DNA of 64,000 nucleotides from Agrobacterium vitis. GTDB lineage: Bacteria; Pseudomonadota; Alphaproteobacteria; Rhizobiales; Rhizobiaceae. The position numbers and the translations under genes were made by a program. The notes below the pieces were generated by a model. That model was given only the letters and a program-made list of their open reading frames with translations, was not told the origin of the DNA and made no database searches. The first letter of the stretch is position 1. Every line of letters starts with the position of its first letter. Location of the stretch: positions 1,594,501-1,658,500 of the forward strand of contig NZ_AP023272.1 in NCBI RefSeq assembly GCF_013426735.1, given 5' to 3'. Below, piece after piece: positions 1-9,079 of the stretch.

Positions 1-545
<545 letters not shown>

Positions 546-621
546 TTATAGCGGTTCGAGTGCCGCATGCGAATGACAAATCCGGCCCCTTCAGGGGTCA
601 ATAGTCAAAATTGTGGAGTGG

Positions 622-670
622 TGAGGAGCAATCGCCTGCGACGGCTAACCCGGCCGCCGGGCGCTCCTCA
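622..670 (-). promoter_or_regulatory. competing RNA pairings after the leader ORF (attenuator candidate)
   Basis: In the minus-strand RNA, TGAGGAGC, which overlaps the leader stop codon (670-663), is complementary to GCTCCTCA (629-622). The same GAGGAG can instead pair, with one G-U, with the CUUCUC part of the leucine-codon run. The two structures exclude each other, as required for attenuation. A further small hairpin (CCCC-TGAA-GGGG, 597-586) lies closer to leuA. No textbook terminator with a long U-run was identified, so the exact termination point is uncertain. Confidence 0.45.
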
Positions 671-772
671 ATGGACCCGGCAACCGCGGATAAGGTCGAG
701 AAGAAGAAGCGAGGATAGGGCGCGCAAAGCTGCGGCGCGGCTAAAATTGCCTCGCTGTGCAGTCTTCGTCAT
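668..772 (-). CDS. leucine-rich leader peptide of leuA (attenuator ORF)
   Basis: This is a 34-codon ORF from ATG (772-770) to TGA (670-668). It contains four consecutive leucine codons (CTT CTT CTT CTC at 698-709 on the minus strand), plus TTG and CTA before them and another CTT shortly after. It starts about 22 nt after a plausible transcription start and ends about 155 nt before the leuA ATG. A short ORF with a run of codons for the pathway's end product is the hallmark of ribosome-mediated attenuation. The Shine-Dalgarno match is weak (GGG about 9 nt upstream). I infer that slow translation at low charged tRNA-Leu changes folding of the downstream RNA and lets transcription reach leuA. Confidence 0.72.
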   Translation of the reverse strand: MTKTAQRGNFSRAAALRALSSLLLLDLIRGCRVH

Positions 773-800
773 GGAATGGCCCGATGTCTTCATGCTTCAA

Positions 801-829
801 TCTATAATCAGCGGTTTCCGGGCTGGCAA
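801..829 (-). promoter_or_regulatory. putative sigma-70 promoter for leader/leuA
   Basis: On the minus strand, TTGCCA (829-824) and TATAGA (806-801) are separated by exactly 17 bases. The predicted start near 794 would leave a 5' untranslated region of about 22 nt before the leader ATG at 772. The promoter lies in the gap after the benE stop (861), so leuA need not depend on benE transcription. Confidence 0.5.
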
Positions 830-860
830 GGGCAATTTTCATCAAGGCTGCGGATCACGG

Positions 861-2045
861 TCAGCGCCGTAGCCGGACGGCGAGCCGCGTCAACCCCAGC
901 ATGGCCAGGCCGCCGATCAATCCCCAGAAGGCGGCGGAAATGCCGAGAAGCGAGATACCCGACGCGGTGACCAGGAAGGTGACGGCGGCGGCCTCGCGGG
1001 TCGTGGGTTCCCGGAAAGCCGAAACGATCGACCCGGAAAAGGCACCGATCAGCGCAAGACCCGCGACCGATTCGATCAGGATTGCGGGTGCCAGCCCGAC
1101 GAAGGAGGTGACGACGCCGGCCAAAAGGCCGAGGACCAGATAGCCCACGCTGCCGATCATCGCCGCCCAGTAGCGCCGCTGCGGATCGGCATGGGCATCA
1201 TGGCCCGCCGCCATGGCGGCTGTGACAGCGGCGAGATTGATGGCATGGGCACCGAAGGGCGCGGCAAGGGCGGTGAACAGGCCGGTAATGGTGAAAAGCG
1301 GACCCGGTTTCGGGTGGTAATCATGCACTTTCAGCACGGCGATGCCTGGAATGTTCTGTGAAGCCATGGTGACGATAAACAGGGGCAATGCGATGGAAAC
1401 CATCGACGCGAATGTGAACGTCGGCATCACGAATGCCACCGGCGGCACCAAGGACGCACCCAATGCCGAGAATGCACCGTCGGGTAGGGGAACGGCGAAC
1501 ACCAGGACCAGAACGAAGGCAGCAAGAGCGGCGGGAACGGCAAAGAGCCTGTTGATGGTGCCGACAATCGCCCAGGCGAGCAGGATTGGCAGGCCGAGCA
1601 GCGGGCTTTCTTCGATAGCTTTGAACGGGGCAAAGCAAAGGCCGACGATCACCCCTGATAGCATGGCATTGGCAAGCGGGGCGGGAATGGCGCCAATGGC
1701 CCGGCCAAGCGGCTTGAATAGCCCGGCAATGACGATCAGCGCGGCGCACACCAGAAACGCCCCGACTGCTGCTGAAAAACCGCCTTGCGGCACACCCGCT
1801 GTGACCAGCAGGGCGGCACCGGGCGTAGACCATGCAATGGAAATCGGCATCCGCGTCTTGAGACAGACGATAAGGCCGCAAATCCCCATGGAGACCGACA
1901 GCGCCATCAGGCCGGAGGCCGCCTGCAGATCGCTGGCCCCAACCCCTTTCAGCCCTTGCAGGATAACAGCAAAGGAACTGGCAAAGCCGACGAAGGCAAC
2001 CAGCAGCCCCATGAACAGGCTTTGCGGAGAAAATTGTTTCAGCAT
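861..2045 (-). CDS. benE: BenE-family benzoate/proton symporter-like membrane protein
   Basis: This is a 394-residue, highly hydrophobic inner-membrane protein of the BenE family, which imports benzoate with protons in characterised members. It has about ten to twelve predicted membrane segments (for example FMGLLVAFVGFASSFAVIL at the N-terminus). It also has the family-type stretch TASGISLLGISAAFWGLIGG near the C-terminus. No ben or cat catabolic genes lie nearby, so the substrate is unproven. The start at 2045 (MLKQFSPQSL) is followed by immediate membrane entry. A 155-bp gap without an evident gene separates it from the upstream HEPN gene. Confidence 0.85.
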   Translation of the reverse strand: MLKQFSPQSLFMGLLVAFVGFASSFAVILQGLKGVGASDLQAASGLMALSVSMGICGLIVCLKTRMPISIAWSTPGAALLVTAGVPQGGFSAAVGAFLVCAALIVIAGLFKPLGRAIGAIPAPLANAMLSGVIVGLCFAPFKAIEESPLLGLPILLAWAIVGTINRLFAVPAALAAFVLVLVFAVPLPDGAFSALGASLVPPVAFVMPTFTFASMVSIALPLFIVTMASQNIPGIAVLKVHDYHPKPGPLFTITGLFTALAAPFGAHAINLAAVTAAMAAGHDAHADPQRRYWAAMIGSVGYLVLGLLAGVVTSFVGLAPAILIESVAGLALIGAFSGSIVSAFREPTTREAAAVTFLVTASGISLLGISAAFWGLIGGLAMLGLTRLAVRLRR

Positions 2046-2200
2046 GCGGATGGTCCCGGCACCAGTATCGATCTGGCTGGAACATCAGGTTTTGATGAAA
2101 CACGCAAGGCTGAGAAGAGGCAAATGGGTACATTTGCTATGGCGTCGTGGGCTCTATCAAGCGAATTATGCAGTAAATATATAGAGTGTTACAGCAAGCC

Positions 2201-2650
2201 TCAAAGCCGGGGAGCAGCAGAGGATGTCGCAGGTATTCGATCTGAAGCAGTCAGGCTGACGCCAAAATGTGCTGCGGCGTCGTCCAGTATGTTTGAAAGC
2301 GCCTGGATTGCGGCGTCCAGCTCATCTTTCTCGGCTTTAGCAGGAAGACGTCCTGCATCCTTGGGATAACGGTACGTCGTGGCGTAAATGCTCAAAAACG
2401 TTAAAGGTGAAAATCTGTCCTTGAAGCTGTTTGCTGATGGCAGCATGTCTTGCAACACATCAAGCCGATGTGAATCTTTTCGCTCTGCCTTGATACCTTC
2501 GCATGTGAGTAGGGCTAAAAGTATTTTTTCGGCAGCTTGCTGGGCATGATAGGCATCGTTTCTATTTTCCTTAGCGGCAAGCAATCGTGCCGCTTCGAGG
2601 TCTTCATGCGCCAATCGCAGAGTATTCGCGATATGAAGCTCAATCGACAT
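2201..2650 (-). CDS. HEPN-domain protein (toxin-like half of a HEPN/MNT pair)
   Basis: This 149-residue all-helical protein contains NRNDAYHAQQAAEKILLALL, a typical HEPN helix with an R-x4-H arrangement, and later TYRYPKDAGRLP, the tyrosine/proline-rich motif of COG1895/COG2250-type HEPN proteins. HEPN proteins paired with minimal nucleotidyltransferases often act as RNase toxins, but some pairs have other roles. Its start lies inside the end of the upstream nucleotidyltransferase gene (11-bp overlap), so the two are translationally coupled. Activity is inferred, not shown. Confidence 0.75.
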   Translation of the reverse strand: MSIELHIANTLRLAHEDLEAARLLAAKENRNDAYHAQQAAEKILLALLTCEGIKAERKDSHRLDVLQDMLPSANSFKDRFSPLTFLSIYATTYRYPKDAGRLPAKAEKDELDAAIQALSNILDDAAAHFGVSLTASDRIPATSSAAPRL

Positions 2651-2999
2651 TGAGAACTATACCGTCATGGACCATATGACTGACTGCCGAGTTTGCAACG
2701 CCAAGATCCGCCCTGAAGTCAGATAGACGAGTGCAGGACACATCGGCATAGACACCTGAACCTTGCTGTAGACGCCACCCGAACATGGGCGAAAATACAC
2801 ATTCAGGTGTCTCGTCTGGAACAATAACCTTCAGGTCCCAATCACTTTGAGCGTTGGCTTCTCCCCGAGCCCGGCTGCCGTAGAGAATGACATTGATCGG
2901 ATTATACGCAGCTTTGATACGAGCGAGCAGCGTTGCAAGTTCCGGAAACATCCCCGGATAGGCGATACGTCCACCGAAACTCTCTACGACAATGCTCAT
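2640..2999 (-). CDS. MNT-type nucleotidyltransferase-domain protein (antitoxin-like)
   Basis: This protein of about 119 residues carries the minimal nucleotidyltransferase signature GSRARGEANAQSDWDLKV (GS-x10-D-x-D), the metal-binding motif of MntA-type antitoxins and related enzymes. ATG at 2999 is preferred: GGAG precedes it by about 8 nt, and the longer frame back to 3170 would run through the clpP terminator. It is the first gene of the module and overlaps the HEPN gene. In known type VII pairs MntA AMPylates HepT. Here that is an inference from domain pairing and gene order. Confidence 0.75.
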   Translation of the reverse strand: MSIVVESFGGRIAYPGMFPELATLLARIKAAYNPINVILYGSRARGEANAQSDWDLKVIVPDETPECVFSPMFGWRLQQGSGVYADVSCTRLSDFRADLGVANSAVSHMVHDGIVLNVD

Positions 3000-3151
3000 T
3001 GGCACTCCATGTGATTGCACCTCAATATAGCCTGTCCGGTGACTATTTTCTATAGGCCGGTGCGCTCGAAGTGTTTTCCATGTCCTGCGAAAATCGCTGT
3101 ACTTCGTGTCGGTTGAAAACGATTGCATTCTGGTTTGCATTTGCGGAAATA

Positions 3152-3180
3152 TAAAAACCCGCCGGATCACTCCGGCGGGT
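3152..3180 (-). terminator. rho-independent terminator of clpP
   Basis: A perfect 9-bp stem, ACCCGCCGG/CCGGCGGGT (3157-3165 with 3172-3180), has a 6-nt loop and is followed on the minus strand by TTTTT. It lies 23 bp after the clpP stop codon. Confidence 0.85.
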
Positions 3181-3203
3181 GGTGCCTCTTCAATGTTGTA
3201 AAA

Positions 3204-3785
3204 TCAGATTTCCGACTGGCTTTCGACGATCTTTGAAACCAGACCATAGGTCTTGGCTTCTTCAGCCGACAGCCAATAGTCGCGGTCGATGTCCTTGGCG
3301 ATCTTTTCTTCTGTCTGGCCGGTGGCCTTGGAGAAGATCTTGATCAGGCGCTGGTTCATCTTGATGATTTCGCGGGCCTGGATTTCGATATCCGAGGCCA
3401 TGCCGCGTGTGCCGCCCGAGGGTTGGTGCAGCAGGAAGCGGGTATTGGGCAGGCAAAGGCGCTGCTCCTTCGGCACCGAAACATAGATCAGCGCGCCAGC
3501 GGAGGCGACCCAGCCGGTGCCGATGATCCAGACCTTCGGCTTGATGAACTTGATCATGTCATGGATCGAATCGCCGGATTCGACATGACCGCCTGGAGAA
3601 TTGACGTAGACGCGAATGTCGTCGTCGCTGGCGGCAGCCAGAGCCACCAGCTGTGTGCAGACCTTCTGCGCCAGTTCCTGGGTGATCCCGCCATAGATGA
3701 AGATCGATCGCGACTTGAAAAGATTCGCTTCCGTTTCCTTGCCGAGCGGCAGTTCCTTGCTCTTGTCGTCGTCTTCTTCGTTCAT
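3204..3785 (-). CDS. clpP: ATP-dependent Clp protease proteolytic subunit (orphan paralogue)
   Basis: This 193-residue serine protease subunit assembles into the ClpP barrel and degrades substrates fed by ClpA/ClpX. The catalytic serine is in [12 protein letters not shown], the histidine in FLLHQPSGG and the aspartate in the [15 protein letters not shown] region. ATG at 3785 is chosen because GAGGAA lies about 9 nt upstream; an earlier in-frame ATG (3800) has no such site. The gene stands alone, with no clpX, tig or lon beside it, as for the extra clpP copies of rhizobia. Which unfoldase it serves cannot be told. It ends at a clear terminator. Confidence 0.93.
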   Translation of the reverse strand: MNEEDDDKSKELPLGKETEANLFKSRSIFIYGGITQELAQKVCTQLVALAAASDDDIRVYVNSPGGHVESGDSIHDMIKFIKPKVWIIGTGWVASAGALIYVSVPKEQRLCLPNTRFLLHQPSGGTRGMASDIEIQAREIIKMNQRLIKIFSKATGQTEEKIAKDIDRDYWLSAEEAKTYGLVSKIVESQSEI

Positions 3786-4017
3786 TCGGCAATTCCTCAT
3801 TTGCGTTTTGCTCACCCGAACCGACCGCGTCCTGAGCCATCGTAATGACCGATAGGCTGCGGACGGGACGCTTACCACTTCCTATGCAAATAGTGCTTAT
3901 CAAGGCTTAAAACAATGCCGGAAAAAGGCAAGCGTGGACGCGGTGAACAGGAAGTTGATCCTGTATATCGATTTTTCAGCGCCGCGGTTCGGCGATGGGA
4001 TTGCTGATATCGGCGTT

Positions 4018-4926
4018 TCAGCCCGACAATCTCTGGTTATGGGTTAGGGATACCTCGCTGGTATCACCCGTCAGCGCATAGCGTTCCCAGTCCAGCACCC
4101 ACGCCCCTGATGCGCCGGAAATCGAAAACAGATTATAGGCAGCCTGTGGCTTTTTGCTGCCCGGCCCCTGGCTGGCCGAGGCAATGCCCACCACCGGCAC
4201 GCGGCCATGGCGATTGTGCAGCCAGTTCAACGTATTGAGATGGGTATGGCCATGAAGCACCAGTTCGGCCCCGCCCAGCGAGATCGCTGCGGCAAAGCGG
4301 CGGATGCCGATCATCCGCTTGTGCTGCGAGGCGGCACCGCGAACAGGGGGATGGTGGATCAGCACCACCCGGAACAGGCCTTCTTCGCCAGCTTGGCGCA
4401 GCAATTGGGCAGTTTCACGGGCCTGGCGCGAGCTGAAGTAGCCGCTGGCGGAAAAGGGCGGGGTGGCGATGGAGGTGGAACAACCGATCAGCCCGACCGG
4501 TCCCCGGCGGCGAAAGGTCGGCCAGAGCTTGAAATCCTTGCGCCAGATGTCCGGGTCCGTGTCGCCGCGCACATAGTCATACCAGGCATGCATTGCCTTT
4601 TCGTGGGCGCCGGGCACATAGGCATCGTGATTGCCCGGCACGACCGATGTGGTGGCCGGTGGGCCGACCGTGCGCAGCCACTCGGCGGCCTTGTTGATTT
4701 CCAGCCCGGATGCCAGATTGACGAGATCGCCGGTCACGGTCAGATGGTCGGGCGCTTTGGCGTGAATATCGTTAACCAACGCCTCCAGCGTGCCGGAGAC
4801 CATATGTTTCGCCCGGTTGCGGTGCCAGTTGACATAGCCTGTGATGCGCTTTGATGCCAATTCTCGAAAGGTGAGATGCGGCATAGGTCCCAGATGGATA
4901 TCGGATATATGGGCGAGTTTGAACAT
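4018..4926 (-). CDS. metallophosphoesterase (calcineurin-like)
   Basis: This 302-residue cytosolic phosphoesterase has the ordered metal-binding motifs HISDIHLG (D-x-H), TVTGDLVN (G-D), PGNHDAY (G-N-H-D), LIHHPPV and LHGHTHLN (G-H-x-H). The domain spans nearly the whole protein. Characterised relatives act on cyclic nucleotides, nucleotides or lipids; the substrate here is unknown. It is divergently placed from the Nudix gene, and the two starts are only about 40 bp apart, so they may share a control region. Confidence 0.85.
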   Translation of the reverse strand: MFKLAHISDIHLGPMPHLTFRELASKRITGYVNWHRNRAKHMVSGTLEALVNDIHAKAPDHLTVTGDLVNLASGLEINKAAEWLRTVGPPATTSVVPGNHDAYVPGAHEKAMHAWYDYVRGDTDPDIWRKDFKLWPTFRRRGPVGLIGCSTSIATPPFSASGYFSSRQARETAQLLRQAGEEGLFRVVLIHHPPVRGAASQHKRMIGIRRFAAAISLGGAELVLHGHTHLNTLNWLHNRHGRVPVVGIASASQGPGSKKPQAAYNLFSISGASGAWVLDWERYALTGDTSEVSLTHNQRLSG

Positions 4927-4965
4927 GAACCTTATCTATACTTTCCGGGCCGCGGGGCAAGCGCG

Positions 4966-5469
4966 ATGACACTGTATCCATCAGGGTCTCAACCGGATGA
5001 CAGCCGGTTGAGTTCCGTGAAAAAATTTATGGTGCGGCTGTTACACGTTTATTTCGCCATCACACGCGGTATGACGCTTGGGGTGCGGGCCGCCTGTTTT
5101 GATGATCAGGGCCGGATTTTTCTGGTGCGGCACACCTATCTCCCCGGCTGGTACATGCCCGGCGGCGGGGTGGAGCGCGGCGAAACGGCGAACCAAGCGC
5201 TGGAAAAGGAATTGCGCGAAGAGGGTAATCTGGTGATGACCGCGTCGCCCGTTCTGTTGCAATCCTACCTGAACCGCACCGCCAGCCGCCGCGATCATGT
5301 GTTGTTTTACCGCACCCTCGTGCGCCAGACCGCGCCGCGCCTGCCGGACCGGGAAATTGCCGAATCGGGCTTTTTTCCCCTCGATGCGCTCCCGGAGGGA
5401 ATCACCCCTGCCACCCGCCGCCGCCTGGCGGAGCTTGTCACGGATGGGCCTTACGCCGATTTCTGGTGA
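4966..5469 (+). CDS. Nudix hydrolase
   Basis: This is a 167-residue Nudix enzyme. The Nudix box is GGVERGETANQALEKEL continuing REEGNL, that is G-x5-E-x7-K-E-L-x-E-E, with Lys replacing the usual Arg of the REUXEE core. The frame is open upstream, but ATG at 4966 places the protein outside the divergent phosphoesterase gene. Its last 19 bp overlap the 3' end of the convergent GST gene (5451-5469). The nucleotide substrate cannot be predicted. Confidence 0.82.
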   Translation: MTLYPSGSQPDDSRLSSVKKFMVRLLHVYFAITRGMTLGVRAACFDDQGRIFLVRHTYLPGWYMPGGGVERGETANQALEKELREEGNLVMTASPVLLQSYLNRTASRRDHVLFYRTLVRQTAPRLPDREIAESGFFPLDALPEGITPATRRRLAELVTDGPYADFW

Positions 5470-6419
5470 AGAAAGGGAAGGTCCGGGCCAACCGGTATGA
5501 TTCCCGTCGGGTTAATGGTCTTGTGGCTGCCGTAGTAATGGCCCTTGATATGGTCGATATTGACGGTCTCAGCCACGCCCGGCCATTGGTAAAGCGCCGA
5601 CAGATACGTCGAGAGCGCCGGATAATCGGCAATGCGGCGGATGTTGCATTTGAAATGGCCGACATAGACCGCATCGAACCGCACCAGCGTGGTGAAAAGC
5701 CGCCAGTCCGCCTCGGTCAGCGCATCGCCGATCAGGAACTGGCTGGAGGAAAGTCTTTCCTCGAGCATATCCAGCGTTTCAAACAGCGGGGCGATTGCTT
5801 CTTCGTAAGCCTCTTGCGTGGTGGCGAAACCCGCCTTGTAGACGCCGTTATTGACGGTGTCGTAGATGCGGTCGTTTAGCGTATCGATCTCGCCCCGCAG
5901 CGGCTCGGGATAGAAGTCCTTGCTATCGCCTGTGAGCGCATTGAAGGCGGAGTTGAACATCCGGATGATGTCGGCGGACTCGTTGGAGACCACCGTATTC
6001 AAATGCTTATCCCAAAGGACAGGCACCGTGACCCGGCCGCTATACTGGGGATCGGCCTTGCGATAGACCTGCCAGAGATAATCCGCACCGAACAGATGAT
6101 CGCCGGTGGCCGCGCTGTCCTGCTGAAATGTCCAGCCGTTTTCCAGCATCAGCGGATGGACGACGGACACCGAGATTAACGCTTCGAGCTTTTTCAATTG
6201 GCGGAAAATCAGCGTGCGATGCGCCCAGGGGCAGGCCAGCGACACATAGAGATGGTAGCGCCCGGCTTCAGCCTTGAAACCGCCATCGCCGCTTGGCCCC
6301 CGCGCGCCATCAGCGGTCAACCAGTTGCGAAACCGGCTGGCCGAGCGCTGGAAATGCCCTTTGGTGGCTTTCGTATCGTACCAGGTGTCGCTCCAGACGC
6401 CATCAACCAGCATGCCCAT
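5451..6419 (-). CDS. yqjG: glutathione S-transferase, glutathionyl-hydroquinone reductase type (YqjG/ECM4-like)
   Basis: This 322-residue xi-class GST-like enzyme has the characteristic VSLACPWAHRTLI motif, whose cysteine is catalytic in glutathionyl-hydroquinone reductases. The NESADIIRMFN segment and the C-terminal helical GST domain (about 165-300) follow. ATG at 6419 is chosen because AAGGAAGAG precedes it closely; a second ATG lies at 6413. Family members reduce glutathionyl-hydroquinones with glutathione in the cytoplasm. It is a single gene, convergent with the Nudix gene. Confidence 0.88.
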   Translation of the reverse strand: MGMLVDGVWSDTWYDTKATKGHFQRSASRFRNWLTADGARGPSGDGGFKAEAGRYHLYVSLACPWAHRTLIFRQLKKLEALISVSVVHPLMLENGWTFQQDSAATGDHLFGADYLWQVYRKADPQYSGRVTVPVLWDKHLNTVVSNESADIIRMFNSAFNALTGDSKDFYPEPLRGEIDTLNDRIYDTVNNGVYKAGFATTQEAYEEAIAPLFETLDMLEERLSSSQFLIGDALTEADWRLFTTLVRFDAVYVGHFKCNIRRIADYPALSTYLSALYQWPGVAETVNIDHIKGHYYGSHKTINPTGIIPVGPDLPFLHQKSA

Positions 6420-6723
6420 CGGCTCTTCCTTCCATCGCTGTTTCGAATTTCCGTTATTCTTATATGCGATGCTGGCGAGGAATTGCGATGATTTGGCTGA
6501 TGAACAGTGTGTTTTGGGATAAAGCATCGGACCGAACGGTGGAAGCCGTTTTTCTACACGATGCTATAGACGGTCGGAAAATTTGTTGTTATGCAAATTG
6601 CCATCGAAATTGGACAGTGATCCCATGACCTTCTGCCGGAACCTGCGACGACGCTGATGCTCTCGACCATCCCTGTGATGGTGTGAACACTCCTGCGCAA
6701 TTCGCTATACGGTTCCGGTCTTC

Positions 6724-7296
6724 ATGCAAAAGCACGATCTCGTCTACCTCACCGAGGATGCGTCTCACGACGCCATTATCGAACTCATCAACGCGGAAGC
6801 TTTCGGCCCTGGCCGGTTCACACGAGCCGCTGCCCGTATCCGGGAGCAGGGTCCGCATGATCGCACGCTGTCCTTCGTCTGCGCCGATCAGGGCGAAACC
6901 ATTGCCTCTGTTCGCATGACCCCGGTGCTGGCCGGAACAGTCAAAGGCCATATGCTCGGCCCGCTTGCCGTGCGCCCCTCCCATAAATGCCTGGGCATTG
7001 GCCGGGAACTGGTGCGCATTGCCATTGAAGCCGCTCGGCGGAACGGCTCCGAAGCCGTGATCCTGATCGGTGATCCGCCCTATTACATGCCGCTCGGCTT
7101 TGAAAAAATCGCCTATAATGCACTCGCATTCCCGGGTCCGGTCGATCCCGGTCGGGTGCTGGTCGTGCCGCTGGCTGAGGATGTGCATGCCCGGCTAAAG
7201 GGCGTGATTGGCTGGCGAAAGGATGAGGCCGAGAGCACCGACGTCGCGGCCGATGACGCGGATTACGAACCGGTGCTGTTGGTCGCTAACGGTTGA
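6724..7296 (+). CDS. GNAT-family N-acetyltransferase
   Basis: This is a 190-residue YhbS-like acetyltransferase. The acetyl-CoA loop is in LAVRPSHKCLGIGRELV (variant of Q/R-x-x-G-x-G/A), followed by VILIGDPPYYMPLGFEK, which matches the family's substrate-side strand. The roughly 40 C-terminal residues are charged and less conserved-looking. The 304 bp upstream (6420-6723), shared with the divergent GST gene, contain no supported gene. The substrate is unknown. Confidence 0.8.
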   Translation: MQKHDLVYLTEDASHDAIIELINAEAFGPGRFTRAAARIREQGPHDRTLSFVCADQGETIASVRMTPVLAGTVKGHMLGPLAVRPSHKCLGIGRELVRIAIEAARRNGSEAVILIGDPPYYMPLGFEKIAYNALAFPGPVDPGRVLVVPLAEDVHARLKGVIGWRKDEAESTDVAADDADYEPVLLVANG

Positions 7297-7321
7297 AGTA
7301 GCTCAGTCTCTGTTGCCAAGC

Positions 7322-7771
7322 TTAGCGGATAAGATCTGCTGGATTTGGTGCGAAAGGAATGTCGGCCGGGCCGATATGCTGGAACGAGTCCTTCAGTTTT
7401 TTCAACACGGCTTCATCGGCTGTGGTGATTTCATAATAGCTGCTGTCTATGGCGCGGATCGTCAGCCAGTTATCATGGGTTGAGTTTAGAAAATACCCGC
7501 TGAACTCTCCCCAGATGACCTGTGTCGTTTGTTTGGCAAGGGCTAGCAGCTCCTGGCCTGTAATCACTGCGTCCCGGTTTGCTAGCAGTTCCAGTTTTTC
7601 GCCGCCGTTCCCGGTGGCGTCAAACCACTCAAGCTCAGGCAAACCGGATTTGACTGTTGAAACCCGCCAGACTGCTTGCAGCGATCGAGGTGCCAGAAGA
7701 CGCAGAAGATCGCGCAGATCAAAGGCCAGCACGCCATTCTTCATCACGTCATGGATTCTGATGGTTTTCAC
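7322..7771 (-). CDS. hypothetical protein coupled to an MBL-fold hydrolase
   Basis: This is a 149-residue soluble protein that I do not recognise. It has no signal peptide, membrane segment or obvious motif. It begins with GTG inside a GTGA overlap with the stop codon of the upstream metallo-beta-lactamase gene, so it is probably translated by re-initiation. It is the last gene of the long minus-strand run that starts at moxR. Codon use looks somewhat less GC-biased than its neighbours. Confidence 0.6.
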   Translation of the reverse strand: MKTIRIHDVMKNGVLAFDLRDLLRLLAPRSLQAVWRVSTVKSGLPELEWFDATGNGGEKLELLANRDAVITGQELLALAKQTTQVIWGEFSGYFLNSTHDNWLTIRAIDSSYYEITTADEAVLKKLKDSFQHIGPADIPFAPNPADLIR

Positions 7772-8619
7772 GGCATCTCGTCTTTCTTCTGTAGGGTTTC
7801 AAACCGATAGGCGGCACCTTCTTTCGTGATGGAACCGACACCCGGAAAGGGCAGGTGCGCGGCGGCAATCAGATAGCCATCGCTTGCGGCCTGTTCGAAA
7901 ACCTGCGCGCGCGCCTTGGCGGCACTCGGCTGATCATAATCGAAATCGATGGTGATAGAGGGATCGCGGAACTGCACGTTTTCGCCATGGACGATATCGC
8001 CGACAAAGACGATTGCGGCACCCTCGCTTTCAAACCAGATCGCCAGATGGCCGGGCGTATGACCGGCACGCAATGTGGCGCTGAAACCGGGGAGGATCGG
8101 CCCGTTGTCGTCAAAAATCGTCAGCCGTCCCTCGGCCTCATACGGGTCGAGGCAAAGATGCGCCCGGCCGATCTGGCCCTTGACCCGCTCCGTCACATCA
8201 GGCGCATCGGCAGCACCCGGCGATAGCCAGAAACCCGCTTCAGTGCGGCCGGCGTGGACCATGGCGTTGGGGAAAATCGGCGCTCCATCGCGTACCAATC
8301 CGCCCGTGTGGTCGGCGTGGATATGGGTGAGAATGATGTCATCGACATCGGCGGGGCTGAGGCCGAGTGCGTTCAGCCCGGCGGAAAGCTTGCCGTGATC
8401 CGGCCCGAAGAGCTGGCCGGAGCCAGTGTCGATCAGCACAGTCCGTTCAGGGGTTTTGATGAGGAAGCAGTTGACGGACAGCGAGGTCGCGGCATCTGCA
8501 AACCCCTCCGCGACAGGCGCACCATTGCGGCGATAGAGCTTGCCGACATCTGCGGTCAGAATGCCATCCTGAAGGGCGAAGATCTGCGCCGCTCCAAGTG
8601 TGAAGTGATAGGGGGACAT
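7768..8619 (-). CDS. MBL-fold metallohydrolase
   Basis: This 283-residue metallo-beta-lactamase-fold protein has the zinc motif LTHIHADHTGG (H-x-H-x-D-H), then AGHTPGHLAIWF and VFVGDIVHGENVQF for the later metal ligands. The family includes quorum-quenching lactonases, glyoxalase-II-like enzymes and others; this one resembles cytosolic AttM/YtnP-like proteins in general layout. AAGGAA precedes ATG at 8619. It lies 40 bp after the GNAT gene and overlaps the next gene by GTGA. The natural substrate is unknown. Confidence 0.83.
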   Translation of the reverse strand: MSPYHFTLGAAQIFALQDGILTADVGKLYRRNGAPVAEGFADAATSLSVNCFLIKTPERTVLIDTGSGQLFGPDHGKLSAGLNALGLSPADVDDIILTHIHADHTGGLVRDGAPIFPNAMVHAGRTEAGFWLSPGAADAPDVTERVKGQIGRAHLCLDPYEAEGRLTIFDDNGPILPGFSATLRAGHTPGHLAIWFESEGAAIVFVGDIVHGENVQFRDPSITIDFDYDQPSAAKARAQVFEQAASDGYLIAAAHLPFPGVGSITKEGAAYRFETLQKKDEMP

Positions 8620-8659
8620 GGGGAGTTCCTTGGACGGGGGGACAAGCGAATATCGAGGC

Positions 8660-9079
8660 TTACAGCTGTTTTCTCATCCAGGTGACGCTGTAACCATCGG
8701 TAAACTCATCAAGACCGCCGACAATTGAATAACCGTGTTTCTGATAGGTGCGGCGGGCAACGGGATTGATCGTATCGAGATAAACGGCCTTGCAACCGCG
8801 CTTGCGGGCTTCCTCTTCGGCGGCGGCGAGAAGTTTTCCGGCAATCCCTTGGCCGCGCCGGTGCTCTGGCACGAAAAGCATGGCGATAAACAACCATTTT
8901 CGCCCGGTTTGCCCGACAATGCCACCTTCAACCGCCCCATTTTGATCGTGAAGCGGGATGAAAAGTTTCCGAAGGTTGGCAAGACCGCCGAGCATCTCAT
9001 CGTGATACTCGGTTAATGCGCGATCTATAGCTTTCTCGTCTTCTTGAGAAATCTCATCGAAAATTTGAAACTCGTCCAT
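8660..9079 (-). CDS. GNAT-family N-acetyltransferase
   Basis: This 139-residue acetyltransferase has the acetyl-CoA motif VPEHRRGQGIAGKLL and the later PVARRTYQKHGYSIVGGL strand. The ATG at 9079 shares one base with the TGA of the upstream membrane-protein gene (TGATG), and GAGGGA lies about 7 nt upstream, so the two are coupled. This start is preferred over one 21 bases earlier. The acetyl acceptor is unknown. Confidence 0.82.
   Translation of the reverse strand: MDEFQIFDEISQEDEKAIDRALTEYHDEMLGGLANLRKLFIPLHDQNGAVEGGIVGQTGRKWLFIAMLFVPEHRRGQGIAGKLLAAAEEEARKRGCKAVYLDTINPVARRTYQKHGYSIVGGLDEFTDGYSVTWMRKQL

Noticed and set aside
3000..3170. Longer N-terminus for the MNT gene, starting at 3170
   Set aside because: The extension runs across the clpP terminator and lacks family similarity. 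ATG at 2999 has a good ribosome-binding site.
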